A stretch of 64,000 nt of DNA, from positions 372,001 to 436,000 of the forward strand of contig JBDWGH010000002.1 of the NCBI GenBank assembly GCA_039975855.1, given 5' to 3'. The DNA is from Litorimonas sp039975855. GTDB lineage: Bacteria; Pseudomonadota; Alphaproteobacteria; Caulobacterales; Maricaulaceae. A program made the position numbers and the translations under genes. Every line of letters starts with the position of its first letter. Position 1 is the stretch's first letter. Under the pieces are notes generated by a model. That model made no database searches. It was not told where the DNA came from and saw only the letters and a list, made by a program, of their open reading frames with translations. Shown here piece by piece: positions 52,195 through 59,971 of this stretch.

Positions 52195-52590
52195 TCAAGG
52201 ACTATGGGCGGGTTCTGTGCTAGACACGACTTCCAATTTTGTCGCGAACCCTTGTTCCTCAAGCTTCTTTTTGATGGGGAGATACACCTCTGGGTCGCTT
52301 TCTGAGTGCACTTTTAAAAGCACGGAGTCATTATAAGGCGGGTCGGGTTCCTCCAGGCCAATCATAAACAAGAAAGTCGACAAATGCTTGATAGGTTCAT
52401 CATTTAGGAACCCGTTATTGTCCTGATCAATATAAACGATTCCGTCCGCTTCAAAGTCATCTAAAACTTCTTCAACGCCCCCCGTTTCAACAGATGAGGT
52501 TTGAGCGTGGGCAATCATTGGATTCGCGTTGAGTGCCAACACCCCAAAAAGTGACATGCCAAGATAGAATTTCGATATTTGCATTAACAT
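52195..52590 (-). CDS. Secreted TolR/ExbD periplasmic-domain-like protein in the tol operon
   Basis: A 131-aa protein with a signal peptide (cleavage likely after AHA at 29) and no membrane anchor. The mature part lines up with the TolR periplasmic domain from the same operon: GIVYIDQDNNGFLNDEP parallels the first strand pair, and DPEVYLPIKKKLEEQGF (99-115) parallels TolR NYEAVMKVMARVNAAGF (120-136), with a strand before and after each. Sequence identity is low, so this is a fold-level proposal. The DQDNNGFLND segment also resembles an EF-hand loop. It sits 15 nt after tolR and 3 nt before tolA. Confidence 0.65.
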   Translation of the reverse strand: MLMQISKFYLGMSLFGVLALNANPMIAHAQTSSVETGGVEEVLDDFEADGIVYIDQDNNGFLNDEPIKHLSTFLFMIGLEEPDPPYNDSVLLKVHSESDPEVYLPIKKKLEEQGFATKLEVVSSTEPAHSP

Positions 52591-52605
52591 TTTCTGTACC
52601 CCGCT

Positions 52606-53058
52606 CTAATTTCCGGCACTCACCGGATCGGTCACGAGGCCAAGATTTGAAAACCCAGCCGCATTCACCCGTGCCATGACTTTCATAACCGCTTCATAAT
52701 TCGCTTGTCCGTCGCCCCGCAGGTAAATGCGCTCATCATATCCGTTATTACTGATCGCAACGAGGCGGGTCGCGACGTCTTCCAAATCAATTTCGGTTTC
52801 TTGGATGAAAATTTCTCCGGCGGCATTGACTGAAATTGTGATGGGTTCCGTTTGCGACGGTAGGGATTTGGCGTCAGTTTTTGGTAGCTCAATCGGGACA
52901 CCGACGCTTAATAATGGCGCGGCAACCATAAACACAATGAGCAACACCAACATAACGTCCACGAGCGGCGTAACATTAATATCCGCATTCAATCCCGTGC
53001 GGCGATTTCGGCGGCGCCCCGAATTTCTTCCGACACCTCTTTTTATGGTCGCACCCAC
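52606..53058 (-). CDS. tolR: Tol-Pal system protein TolR
   Basis: A 150-aa ExbD/TolR-family protein. A very basic cytoplasmic N-terminus (RNSGRRRNRR) precedes one TM helix with the conserved proton-channel Asp34 (NVTPLVDVMLVLLIVFMVA), and the periplasmic domain starts near residue 70. The start is GTG 53058, 2 nt after the tolQ stop. With TolQ it forms the proton-driven motor acting on TolA. Confidence 0.96.
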   Translation of the reverse strand: MGATIKRGVGRNSGRRRNRRTGLNADINVTPLVDVMLVLLIVFMVAAPLLSVGVPIELPKTDAKSLPSQTEPITISVNAAGEIFIQETEIDLEDVATRLVAISNNGYDERIYLRGDGQANYEAVMKVMARVNAAGFSNLGLVTDPVSAGN

Positions 53059-53060
53059 GC

Positions 53061-53795
53061 CTACGCTCCCTTGCTTAGTTTGCGTGACAGAATCGCAGAC
53101 AGCTCGTCCGAATAGCCTTCTAAACGACCACCATATTTATCGAGATCAGACGTAAACATATTATAGAAAATCAAGGCTGGGATCGCGGCGACCAGACCGA
53201 GCGCTGTCGCGAACAAGGCTTCGGCAATACCGGGGGCCACAACGGACAGGTTTGTATTTTGACTAGCCGCAATCGCGCGGAAGGCATTCATGATGCCCCA
53301 GACGGTTCCAAACAACCCGACAAACACGGAAGCAGATGCGACCGTCGCAAGAACCGTCATACCACGCTCTGCTTTAGCCAACTCGCGGTTGATCACCAAA
53401 TTCATCACGCTATCGATCCGCTCATGCGTCGCGTTTGATCGCCCCAATACGCCAGTGGTTGAACTTGCGCTTCGGCTTTCGTTATATTCCCGCATGGCAG
53501 CGGCAAAGACGCGCGCCATAGGATCTCGTGTATCAGAGCCAAGCGCGGCAGAAAGCTCGTCCAAAGTGCGTCCGGACCAAAAGGTATCCTCAAAGGCAGT
53601 CGCGCGGCGTTTTAACATCGCGAACATAATGAATTTATCGACGGCAACGACCCAAGACCAAATCGACGCCAAAGCCAGCAGGATCATAACAGATTTTACA
53701 ACCCAATCCGCGCGCAGAAAAAGCGAAACAAACGAGAAGTCCCCGCTACTATGGACGTCAGCCAATGGACTGGCCTGAAAAATAACGTCAATCAT
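53061..53795 (-). CDS. tolQ: Tol-Pal system protein TolQ
   Basis: A 244-aa ExbB/TolQ-family inner-membrane protein with three TM helices: DWVVKSVMILLALASIWSWV near the N-terminus, then MTVLATVASASVFVGLFGTVWGIM and FATALGLVAAIPALIFYNMF. The conserved Thr and Pro of the proton path are in GTVWGI and AAIPA. It is the first gene of the tolQR-x-AB-pal-cpoB run. The ~205-nt gap to the divergent lipoprotein gene should hold its promoter. Confidence 0.97.
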   Translation of the reverse strand: MIDVIFQASPLADVHSSGDFSFVSLFLRADWVVKSVMILLALASIWSWVVAVDKFIMFAMLKRRATAFEDTFWSGRTLDELSAALGSDTRDPMARVFAAAMREYNESRSASSTTGVLGRSNATHERIDSVMNLVINRELAKAERGMTVLATVASASVFVGLFGTVWGIMNAFRAIAASQNTNLSVVAPGIAEALFATALGLVAAIPALIFYNMFTSDLDKYGGRLEGYSDELSAILSRKLSKGA

Positions 53796-54000
53796 ATGAA
53801 TCCTCGTGTCGGTCTCTGGCGAATTGAACTGGGGTTAGCGTCCCAATACCTTAGGAACCAGTTAAGCGTTTGTAAGCTGTAATAATAAAACCTTAACCCT
53901 ATCCTTAAACCTTTGATGCAGAATTACCAAAATTCAGCTTAATTTTGTCGTAATTTGGGCGGAATCGACACATAAGTCGGTTAAGAACTCGGAGAATATA

Positions 54001-54402
54001 ATGCGTACTTCATTTAAAGGCTTCACAGCTATTGTTTTTGCTGCTGCGACTTTGTCCGCCTGCGCCGTTATCCCAGAGGAACCCGTTCAGGAAACAGAGG
54101 TTATTGTCGAGGTCCCGCCGGCGCCGACATGTTATGAAGTCGCCGCATTGCAGAAGGTCGAAATCCCGGCTGAAACCAAAACAGTTGTCGGTATCAGCTT
54201 AATTGAAAATCCCCCTTATGCGCCGATTGAGCAGCGTACGGAGCAGAAAATTGTCATGAAACAGGCAGAAGTTTTCTACGTGCTAACGGACGAGGAGACA
54301 GGCAATCAAACTGAAGTTACGAATTTCTGTAGCGCAGATGTTGTCACCGGACCTGTCGGACCAGCACCGGGCGAAGCGCTTGGCGCGCCCTCGCAAGGCT
54401 AA
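54001..54402 (+). CDS. Unrecognised lipoprotein interrupting the ybgC-tol cluster
   Basis: A 133-aa predicted lipoprotein (lipobox LSAC). The mature part is Glu/Val/Pro-rich (EEPVQETEVIVEVPPAPTCY) with two Cys that could pair, and a Gly/Pro-rich C-terminus. It runs against all its neighbours and is divergent from tolQ. A second Val/Glu/Pro-rich lipoprotein at 57863-58300 has the same opposed orientation. Function unknown. Confidence 0.75.
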   Translation: MRTSFKGFTAIVFAAATLSACAVIPEEPVQETEVIVEVPPAPTCYEVAALQKVEIPAETKTVVGISLIENPPYAPIEQRTEQKIVMKQAEVFYVLTDEETGNQTEVTNFCSADVVTGPVGPAPGEALGAPSQG

Positions 54403-54411
54403 AACCTTACC

Positions 54412-54771
54412 TTAAATCGGTCCCGTTCCACGCGGGACCGCTGTCCCATAGCGTTGTGACCAATAACGCCCGATATCACGCGCGTTGTTTATGAAACGCG
54501 AACCGCGCCAACTCATAATACCACAATTCTCAAATTCTGGACTATTCTCCGCCAGAACAAGCGTCGGGCAATTCTGATTTTTCTTACCTAAAAGCTCGAC
54601 CAAGTCTGCACGAGGCTTCGCGATAGGTTGGTAGATCATCTCAACACTTTGCTGGATTGCAGGGTAATAGGACAACACGCCCCAAATCTCTGCACATTCA
54701 GGGCAGTATTCCCGTCGATCATTATCCGCAAAACCGGGTGGAAGAAGGAAGAGTGTATCACGGGTCATCAA
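54412..54771 (-). CDS. DUF3088-family thioredoxin-fold protein
   Basis: A 119-aa protein. The DUF3088 features are TLFLLPPGFADND at the start, the CPEC pair in EYCPECAEIWGVLSYYP, and RADLVELLGKKNQNCPTLVLAEN with the cis-Pro of a thioredoxin-like fold. The family is uncharacterised. It overlaps the upstream 54768-55298 gene by 4 nt (ATGA), so the two are coupled. Confidence 0.82.
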   Translation of the reverse strand: MMTRDTLFLLPPGFADNDRREYCPECAEIWGVLSYYPAIQQSVEMIYQPIAKPRADLVELLGKKNQNCPTLVLAENSPEFENCGIMSWRGSRFINNARDIGRYWSQRYGTAVPRGTGPI

Positions 54772-55298
54772 AAATACTCCGAAAGGACAGCGTCTAAACG
54801 CCGCCTAACGAGCGCCGTAAGTTTTTGTAGCCCATAATGATCAAGCACAGCGCGGTAAATATCTTCACGCCCTGCGAATTCATCAGCACTTCGAATTTCG
54901 AGAACCAAAGCGGCCAACTCACTCATTGGGATGTCGGCAAATCCGCGCGGCCCCAAATCCCGCAAACTAACGGGCTGTTGATCTCGCAATCGTAAAATCC
55001 AGCCGACACTATCGTCTGGACCATCAGCTTCTGGATCAGGTTCACGCTCGACGAGGATATCACCTGACTTTTCGGCCAGAATAATCGCGCGCTCAAACTT
55101 ACGGCGCACAGGCGCGGCAATCTTCAACAGACCCGAAGCCTTTGCATAAGTTTGAAACAGTGCCAGCCCCTGCATTGGCGCTTGATATTGCAGAATTTCA
55201 GTGAGGCCATGCACAAATTGCGCCTGGGTCGCCGCACGCGGATCCGCGGTCTTGCGCGTTGGCCAATGGGTATAGGGTGTGTGTTGAATGGAAGTCAT
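54768..55298 (-). CDS. Unrecognised protein, possibly DUF3320-like winged helix
   Basis: A 176-aa soluble protein, Leu/Arg-rich and helical. FVHGLTEILQYQAPMQGLAL followed by KIAAPVRRKFERAIILAEKSGDIL resembles the winged-helix DUF3320 module seen at the C-terminus of some helicases; the second half (IPMSELAALVLEIRSADEF ... DIYRAVLDHYGLQKLTALVR) repeats the helical pattern. No catalytic motif. Translationally coupled to the DUF3088 gene. Confidence 0.65.
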   Translation of the reverse strand: MTSIQHTPYTHWPTRKTADPRAATQAQFVHGLTEILQYQAPMQGLALFQTYAKASGLLKIAAPVRRKFERAIILAEKSGDILVEREPDPEADGPDDSVGWILRLRDQQPVSLRDLGPRGFADIPMSELAALVLEIRSADEFAGREDIYRAVLDHYGLQKLTALVRRRLDAVLSEYF

Positions 55299-55346
55299 AG
55301 AATCAAAAACTATCTAGATGACAAGCTTAACCAGCTATGAACCGTC

Positions 55347-55796
55347 CTAATCATCGGATTTCAAAAATGGAGTCAAACCCTCCACCATATGTTTCGGCAT
55401 GCGGCGCGGACGGCCTTCTGGGGAAATTGCTGTTGCCTCTGATACTGCGGTCACGAGTTCTTCTTCACCTCGCCAGACGGATTGGGAGACGAAAAGACGA
55501 GGCCCTTTTATACGATCATATGTCGTACGGACGATAAGACTATCGTCAATGCGTGCGGGTTTTTTATATTCAAGCTCTATTTTCCGAATGGCGAATGCAA
55601 TGGGGTTTTCACCCTCCCAAAGAGCTGCATGTTCAAATCCAACTAGACGAAAGAAACTGCTCCGGGCGCGTTCGCAAAACTTCAGATAATTGGCGTAATA
55701 AACGACACCTGAGAAGTCAGTATCCTCATAATAGACCCGCAGAGGATAATAATGCTCCCGTCCCTCAAACCAGCCGATGTTCGGTTGTTCAGTCAT
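55347..55796 (-). CDS. ybgC: Tol-Pal-associated acyl-CoA thioesterase YbgC
   Basis: A 149-aa hotdog-fold thioesterase. The catalytic Asp lies in the family motif YYEDTDFSGVVYYANYLKF, followed by FCERARSSFF and the strand ELEYKKPARIDD. YbgC acts on short acyl-CoA or acyl-ACP and is nearly always placed next to tolQ. Here two other minus-strand genes and a plus-strand lipoprotein gene separate it from tolQ. Confidence 0.95.
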   Translation of the reverse strand: MTEQPNIGWFEGREHYYPLRVYYEDTDFSGVVYYANYLKFCERARSSFFRLVGFEHAALWEGENPIAFAIRKIELEYKKPARIDDSLIVRTTYDRIKGPRLFVSQSVWRGEEELVTAVSEATAISPEGRPRRMPKHMVEGLTPFLKSDD

Positions 55797-55863
55797 ATTG
55801 CAAACTCAAAAAGCTGTGGGGAAAATAACGCAACGGGCCAATTCACTGCAAGCGCTATTAGTT

Positions 55864-56055
55864 TTATTTGAAAATTAGCTCGATCAAAAAAACAAATGGG
55901 AAAAAGAACAATATAACCACTACTATAGCTGTTGGGTTCCTAACACCTAGCAGCAAGCCTGCTACCAAAACAATTATTGAACACAATAATGCTGTGGAGA
56001 GCGACCTAGTTATCTTGTGACTTTCTGAAATTGAATTTTTTTGGTGCTCAGTCAC
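55864..56055 (-). CDS. Small two-helix membrane protein coupled to ruvB
   Basis: A 63-aa protein: a short polar N-terminus and two hydrophobic helices (LLCSIIVLVAGLLLGV and AIVVVILFFFPFVFLIELIF). The GTG start overlaps the ruvB stop by 1 nt (TAGTG), supporting expression by coupling. AT-rich and unrecognised; possibly a spurious frame, but its composition is that of a real membrane protein. Confidence 0.55.
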   Translation of the reverse strand: MTEHQKNSISESHKITRSLSTALLCSIIVLVAGLLLGVRNPTAIVVVILFFFPFVFLIELIFK

Positions 56056-57086
56056 TATTTCCCCTCGAACAATGTTGGCGCTGGCGGGGTCGCGGGCGGG
56101 TTCAAACCCAAATGCGCATAGGCCCGCGGCGTGGCCATACGTCCGCGCGGGGTACGCTGTAGAAACCCTTGCTGAATGAGATAGGGCTCGATCACATCTT
56201 CCAATGCATCGCGGGCTTCGGACAACGCTGCCGCCAAAGTATCCGCGCCCGTCGGCCCCCCACCAAACATTTCACACAAAGCGTGGAGATAGCGCATATC
56301 CTGCTTATCCAGCCCGATATCATCCACGCCCAACCGTTTCAGCGCGGCATCCGCTGCCGTCGCATCGACAACTGTATTTCCCATATGTTCGGATAAATCT
56401 CTGACCCGGCGCAATAGTCGTCCGGCCACACGCGGTGTCCCTCGCGCTCGACGTGCAATTTCCCGCGATCCGTCCGCCGTCATTTCCAAACCAAGCTTTC
56501 CAGCCGCACGGGCGACGATACTCGTCAAATCATCGACATCATAAAATTCGAGGCGAACGGGAATACCGAAACGATCTCTCAAAGGCGTTGCAAGGAGGCC
56601 CGCTCGCGTTGTTGCCCCGATGAGGGTGAACGGCGCAATATCAATTTTGATTGACCGCGCCGCCGGGCCATCCCCAATAATGAGGTCCAATTCAAAATCC
56701 TCCATCGCGGGGTAGAGAACCTCTTCCACGACGGGGTTCAGGCGGTGAATTTCATCAATAAACAGAACATCATTTGGTTCGAGATTGGTGAGGAGCGCCG
56801 CAAGGTCTCCCGCCTTTGAAATGATTGGCCCTGAGGTTGAGCGGAAATTTACCCCCAGTTCGCGTGCCACAATTTGCGACAAGGTCGTTTTGCCGAGACC
56901 AGGCGGGCCAGACAGCAATAAATGATCCAGCGGTTCACCACGCCGCCGCGCTGCCTCAACATAGACTCTCAAATTGGCGATCGCCGATGCTTGCCCAACA
57001 AAATCCCCGAAAGAGAGCGGCCGCAGCGCACGGTCCCGAACATCGCCAGTTTGGGTGTCGGCGGATATGATGCGCTCGTCGGTCAC
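56055..57086 (-). CDS. ruvB: Holliday junction branch-migration helicase RuvB
   Basis: A 343-aa AAA+ motor. RPLSFGDFVGQASAIANL opens the domain, with Walker A LLSGPPGLGKTTLSQ, Walker B FIDEIHRL, sensor 1 GATTRAGLL and the arginine finger region LRDRFGI. The C-terminal winged helix contains QQGFLQRTPRGR. It starts immediately after the ruvA stop. Confidence 0.98.
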   Translation of the reverse strand: MTDERIISADTQTGDVRDRALRPLSFGDFVGQASAIANLRVYVEAARRRGEPLDHLLLSGPPGLGKTTLSQIVARELGVNFRSTSGPIISKAGDLAALLTNLEPNDVLFIDEIHRLNPVVEEVLYPAMEDFELDLIIGDGPAARSIKIDIAPFTLIGATTRAGLLATPLRDRFGIPVRLEFYDVDDLTSIVARAAGKLGLEMTADGSREIARRARGTPRVAGRLLRRVRDLSEHMGNTVVDATAADAALKRLGVDDIGLDKQDMRYLHALCEMFGGGPTGADTLAAALSEARDALEDVIEPYLIQQGFLQRTPRGRMATPRAYAHLGLNPPATPPAPTLFEGK

Positions 57087-57725
57087 CTAGGACCCCAATT
57101 CCTTCAGCGACACTTTAATTAAATCATCCAAATTCGGATCTTCTACGAATGTAGAATAGGCCTTGGCAACGGCACGCAGTGCTTCACTTTGGCCAATACC
57201 CAAATTCTCCAACGCGCTGACGGTGTCATTTCGGAGACGCATGTCGGATAAACCTTCATTGCGTTGGGCTTCACTCGCCTCGCCTGCGACAGGCGGCGTG
57301 AATACGGCTTGGAATCCCCGTCCCGTTGGCGCGGCTTTTCCTGAAAGCTCAGTTGCGATGCGTGTGGCCAATTTTGGCCCCACACCAGACGCACGTGAAA
57401 AAGCGGTTTTATCCTCCAGCGCTGCAGCGCTCATGATTTCACCTGGAGACAATATATCCAAAATTGCGAGTGCCGCTTTGGGTCCAACGCCCTGAACGGA
57501 TTGAAGCCGGACAAACCACGCCCGGGATTCTTCGCTAGCAAAACCATATAGCGTAATGGACTGCTCTCTCACGATTGTCTCTATATGCAAACGCGCAGGC
57601 GCACCTTCGGCGAGCTGTCCCAGAGTTTTCGAGCCGCATTGCACTAGATATCCAACGCCGCCACAATCAATGATAGCTTCGCCTGTTCCGGCCATCAAGC
57701 AAGGACCGATGAGCATTCCGATCAT
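57087..57725 (-). CDS. ruvA: Holliday junction DNA-binding protein RuvA
   Basis: A 212-aa protein. The OB domain (MIGMLIGPCLMAGTGEAIID) is followed by helix-hairpin-helix motifs (LQSVQGVGPKAALAILD and ASGVGPKLATRIATEL) and the C-terminal three-helix domain that binds RuvB (DTVSALENLGIGQSEALRAV). It tetramerises on the junction. It starts 137 nt from the divergent lipoprotein gene at 57863; in many relatives ruvC directly precedes it. Confidence 0.97.
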   Translation of the reverse strand: MIGMLIGPCLMAGTGEAIIDCGGVGYLVQCGSKTLGQLAEGAPARLHIETIVREQSITLYGFASEESRAWFVRLQSVQGVGPKAALAILDILSPGEIMSAAALEDKTAFSRASGVGPKLATRIATELSGKAAPTGRGFQAVFTPPVAGEASEAQRNEGLSDMRLRNDTVSALENLGIGQSEALRAVAKAYSTFVEDPNLDDLIKVSLKELGS

Positions 57726-57862
57726 CTTTCGGCTCCACTCTCTGGCAGGGAATCAAAGTAACAGTTCATAGTCATGGTCTAGGGCCTCTATGGCGAAAGG
57801 CAAATCTCTCAGTTTTGGGCATAATTAGTATCTCATTAACCGTTTCAAGATAGCGCAAAAGA

Positions 57863-58300
57863 ATGCGCGACCTCGTCCAAAATTTGAAAATCATTTTGAT
57901 CGCTGGAGCGTCCTGCATTGCTGTCACGGCTTGTGCGCCCTCCTATCAAATGTCGACAGACGCCTATTCTATGCAGGGCTCTCAAACATATGGCCAAACC
58001 GCCTATGGCTATGAGATGGCTCAAACAACGGCCTATAACTCCCGCTATGGCGGCGAGCTCAGAGGATCGTCTTGCGACGTTGTCGTACAAAGTTGTGGAA
58101 TGATGGCCGTCATTCCCGTCTATCCGGTTTTTCAAGTTACCACCGCGCCATACGAGCCTGAGGTAAAAATCGTCGAAGTCGAGGTTCCTGTAGAAGTTCC
58201 TGTGTACATCGAGCCCGAGCCGCCAGTTATTGAGCCACCTGTCCATCATTGGCCAGATCCCGAAACACCAGTCATCCCTTGGACCCCGCCTCGCAAGTAA
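57863..58300 (+). CDS. Unrecognised lipoprotein lying between ruvA and ruvC
   Basis: A 145-aa predicted lipoprotein (signal peptide around IILIAGASCIAVTAC). A Tyr/Gln/Gly-rich part (QGSQTYGQTAYGYEMAQT) leads to two Cys and then a Val/Glu/Pro repeat tract (KIVEVEVPVEVPVYIEP) and a Pro-rich end. Likely an extended envelope spacer. It splits ruvC from ruvA and runs on the opposite strand, ending 4 nt from the ruvC stop. Confidence 0.72.
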   Translation: MRDLVQNLKIILIAGASCIAVTACAPSYQMSTDAYSMQGSQTYGQTAYGYEMAQTTAYNSRYGGELRGSSCDVVVQSCGMMAVIPVYPVFQVTTAPYEPEVKIVEVEVPVEVPVYIEPEPPVIEPPVHHWPDPETPVIPWTPPRK

Positions 58301-58304
58301 GCCG

Positions 58305-58811
58305 TTAACTCGCACGCCGCGCCAATTGAGCGGCCGTCAGGATATTATTTCCATGCGTGATCGCGATGGCCAGCGCATCTGCAGCATCACCCGCTTTCAC
58401 ATTGGCGCCTGACAGTAACAGGTTCACCATGTGCGCAACTTGAGCTTTGTCTGCCGCCCCGGTTCCAACCACGGATTTTTTGACTACGCGAGCCGCATAT
58501 TCACCCACATTTATGCCATTGGTCGTAGCTGCCAAAATGCACGCCGCCCGGGCTTGCCCCAGCTTTAGCGCGCTCATGGCATTATCCTTCATGAAGGCTT
58601 CCTCAACCCCAGCTTCTGAAGGCCTATATTCGTCAATGAGTGTTGTCAGGGCATCAAAGATAAAATGAAGCCGCGAGGCCAAAGGCTCTTTGCGGGGTGG
58701 ACGGATAACCCCATGCCCAACATGGGTAATCTTATTCCCCGCCTTATCAATCACGCCCCAGCCACACGCAACAAGAGAGGGATCAATCCCGATGATACGC
58801 GTCACAGTCAT
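58305..58811 (-). CDS. ruvC: Crossover junction endodeoxyribonuclease RuvC
   Basis: A 168-aa Holliday junction resolvase. The catalytic acids can be read as Asp10 (IIGIDPSLVACGWGV), Glu70 (AGVEEAFM), Asp142 and Asp145 (KAGDAADALAIAITH); the last pair keeps the family's three-residue spacing. The KDNAMSALKLGQARA motif is standard. It is convergent with the lipoprotein gene. Confidence 0.97.
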   Translation of the reverse strand: MTVTRIIGIDPSLVACGWGVIDKAGNKITHVGHGVIRPPRKEPLASRLHFIFDALTTLIDEYRPSEAGVEEAFMKDNAMSALKLGQARAACILAATTNGINVGEYAARVVKKSVVGTGAADKAQVAHMVNLLLSGANVKAGDAADALAIAITHGNNILTAAQLARRAS

Positions 58812-58948
58812 GAAAGAACGTTACGTGAACAAAAGTGACTTGCCAAGCCTTTTGATAAATTTCTGTGGGCCTGTCGCGCGATCAGCACAAAACCGCCCCA
58901 TTGCCGCCGTCATCAATTCTATTCCTGCCATTTTCACGGGAGATACAA

Positions 58949-59743
58949 ATGAAAGCTTCAAGATTAGCGAAACTTGGCCTGGCTGTTGCGGCATTGGCTT
59001 TGGCCGGATGTGAAACAACGGCGCAATATACGTCAGGTCAGGATTATCTGGCACGCTACCAAACCTCAGAGAGCTCAATTGATTTGTCCAGCTCAGGAAC
59101 GGACGCAGATGTTCGGTCCATCGCGGCGGTTGAACCAGATTTACGCTTCCCTGCTCGCATCGGCTTGGCGCGTATCGGCCAATATAAAAAACTGACAAGC
59201 GTCCCTATGGAGGAAGCTGAAAGCTGGCGTGATGCCGCAGAAGACTTGGGGCCATCATTCGGTGAGTTCATTCCCGTCTCACCGCTTGTCGCGAACTCCG
59301 TAAGCAGTTTCGATCAACGCAAAAACACAACTGTTATTGACCATATCCGGCGCGGCGCCGCCAGGCAGCATTTAGACTATGTAATCGCCTATGAGGTATC
59401 GGACTTGGCCAAATCCGATGGAAACGCCCTACGTCTCGCCGACCTAACAGTTTTGGGATTGTTCGTTTTACCAAGCCGAAACTTGAACGCCGAAGCGACT
59501 GCCAGCGCAATCTTACTCGATGTGCGCAATGGGTACCCCTATCTTTCGGGTAGCACCTTCGCCGACAAAAAAGGCATTAGCACGGTCATTGGCAAAGGTG
59601 GTCGCAAGGACAAACTCCGCAACGCGGCCCGCAAGAATGCCGTTGCGCAAATCGCCGAAGAGTTTGCCGATGGGTTAAAAGACCTAAAACTGGTCTCTGA
59701 CGGAATTCAAATTGCGGAAGCTAGGGCTGACTTGACTAACTAG
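58949..59743 (+). CDS. Unrecognised lipoprotein A (related to 60849-61514)
   Basis: A 264-aa predicted lipoprotein (lipobox LAGC); ATG 58949 has GGGAGA upstream. The mature domain has FPARIGLARIGQYKKLTS, a Trp helix (ESWRDAAEDLG), strand-helix DHIRRGAARQHLDYVIAYEV, and ATASAILLDVRNGYPYLSG, and ends in basic and acidic helices. The alpha/beta order resembles CsgG/GNA1162-like outer-membrane lipoproteins, but I cannot assign a family. A protein with the same order of elements lies at 60849-61514. Confidence 0.75.
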   Translation: MKASRLAKLGLAVAALALAGCETTAQYTSGQDYLARYQTSESSIDLSSSGTDADVRSIAAVEPDLRFPARIGLARIGQYKKLTSVPMEEAESWRDAAEDLGPSFGEFIPVSPLVANSVSSFDQRKNTTVIDHIRRGAARQHLDYVIAYEVSDLAKSDGNALRLADLTVLGLFVLPSRNLNAEATASAILLDVRNGYPYLSGSTFADKKGISTVIGKGGRKDKLRNAARKNAVAQIAEEFADGLKDLKLVSDGIQIAEARADLTN

Positions 59744-59872
59744 TCTCGTGCATTCCCTCACGGTTTCGCGAGCCAATCTCACATAAAACCCACCGACAGG
59801 TGTTTTGTATGTGAAGGCCGATTACGCGATAGAGTGATCAACGTCTCGAACCCCTTATCGAACGTCAAACTG

Positions 59873-59969
59873 TATAATTTTGGTGCTCGCCCTTAAGCAC
59901 TGAAATTCTTACCCCGGTCTGTGTCACAACCCTCCCTATTTTGGTGACGCGGCCGGGGTTTCTTTTTTC
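59873..59969 (+). ncRNA. Possible short structured transcript ending in a strong terminator
   Basis: TATAAT at 59873-59878 (no good -35) is followed by a small stem GTGCT...AGCAC (59883-59900). A terminator hairpin comes next: ACCCCGG...CCGGGGT with an inner GTCAC/GTGAC stem, 59911-59959, then a T-rich run to 59969. The terminator lies about 170 nt beyond the upstream gene, so it may end a small independent RNA of some 85 nt or simply close the upstream transcript and, from the other side, the L,D-transpeptidase gene. Confidence 0.28.
59911..59969 (+). terminator. Strong intrinsic terminator, plus strand
   Basis: A 7-bp ACCCCGG/CCGGGGT outer stem and a GTCAC/GTGAC inner stem, followed by TTTCTTTTTTCT. 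It sits just before the convergent L,D-transpeptidase stop at 59972. Confidence 0.8.
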
Positions 59970-59971
59970 TA

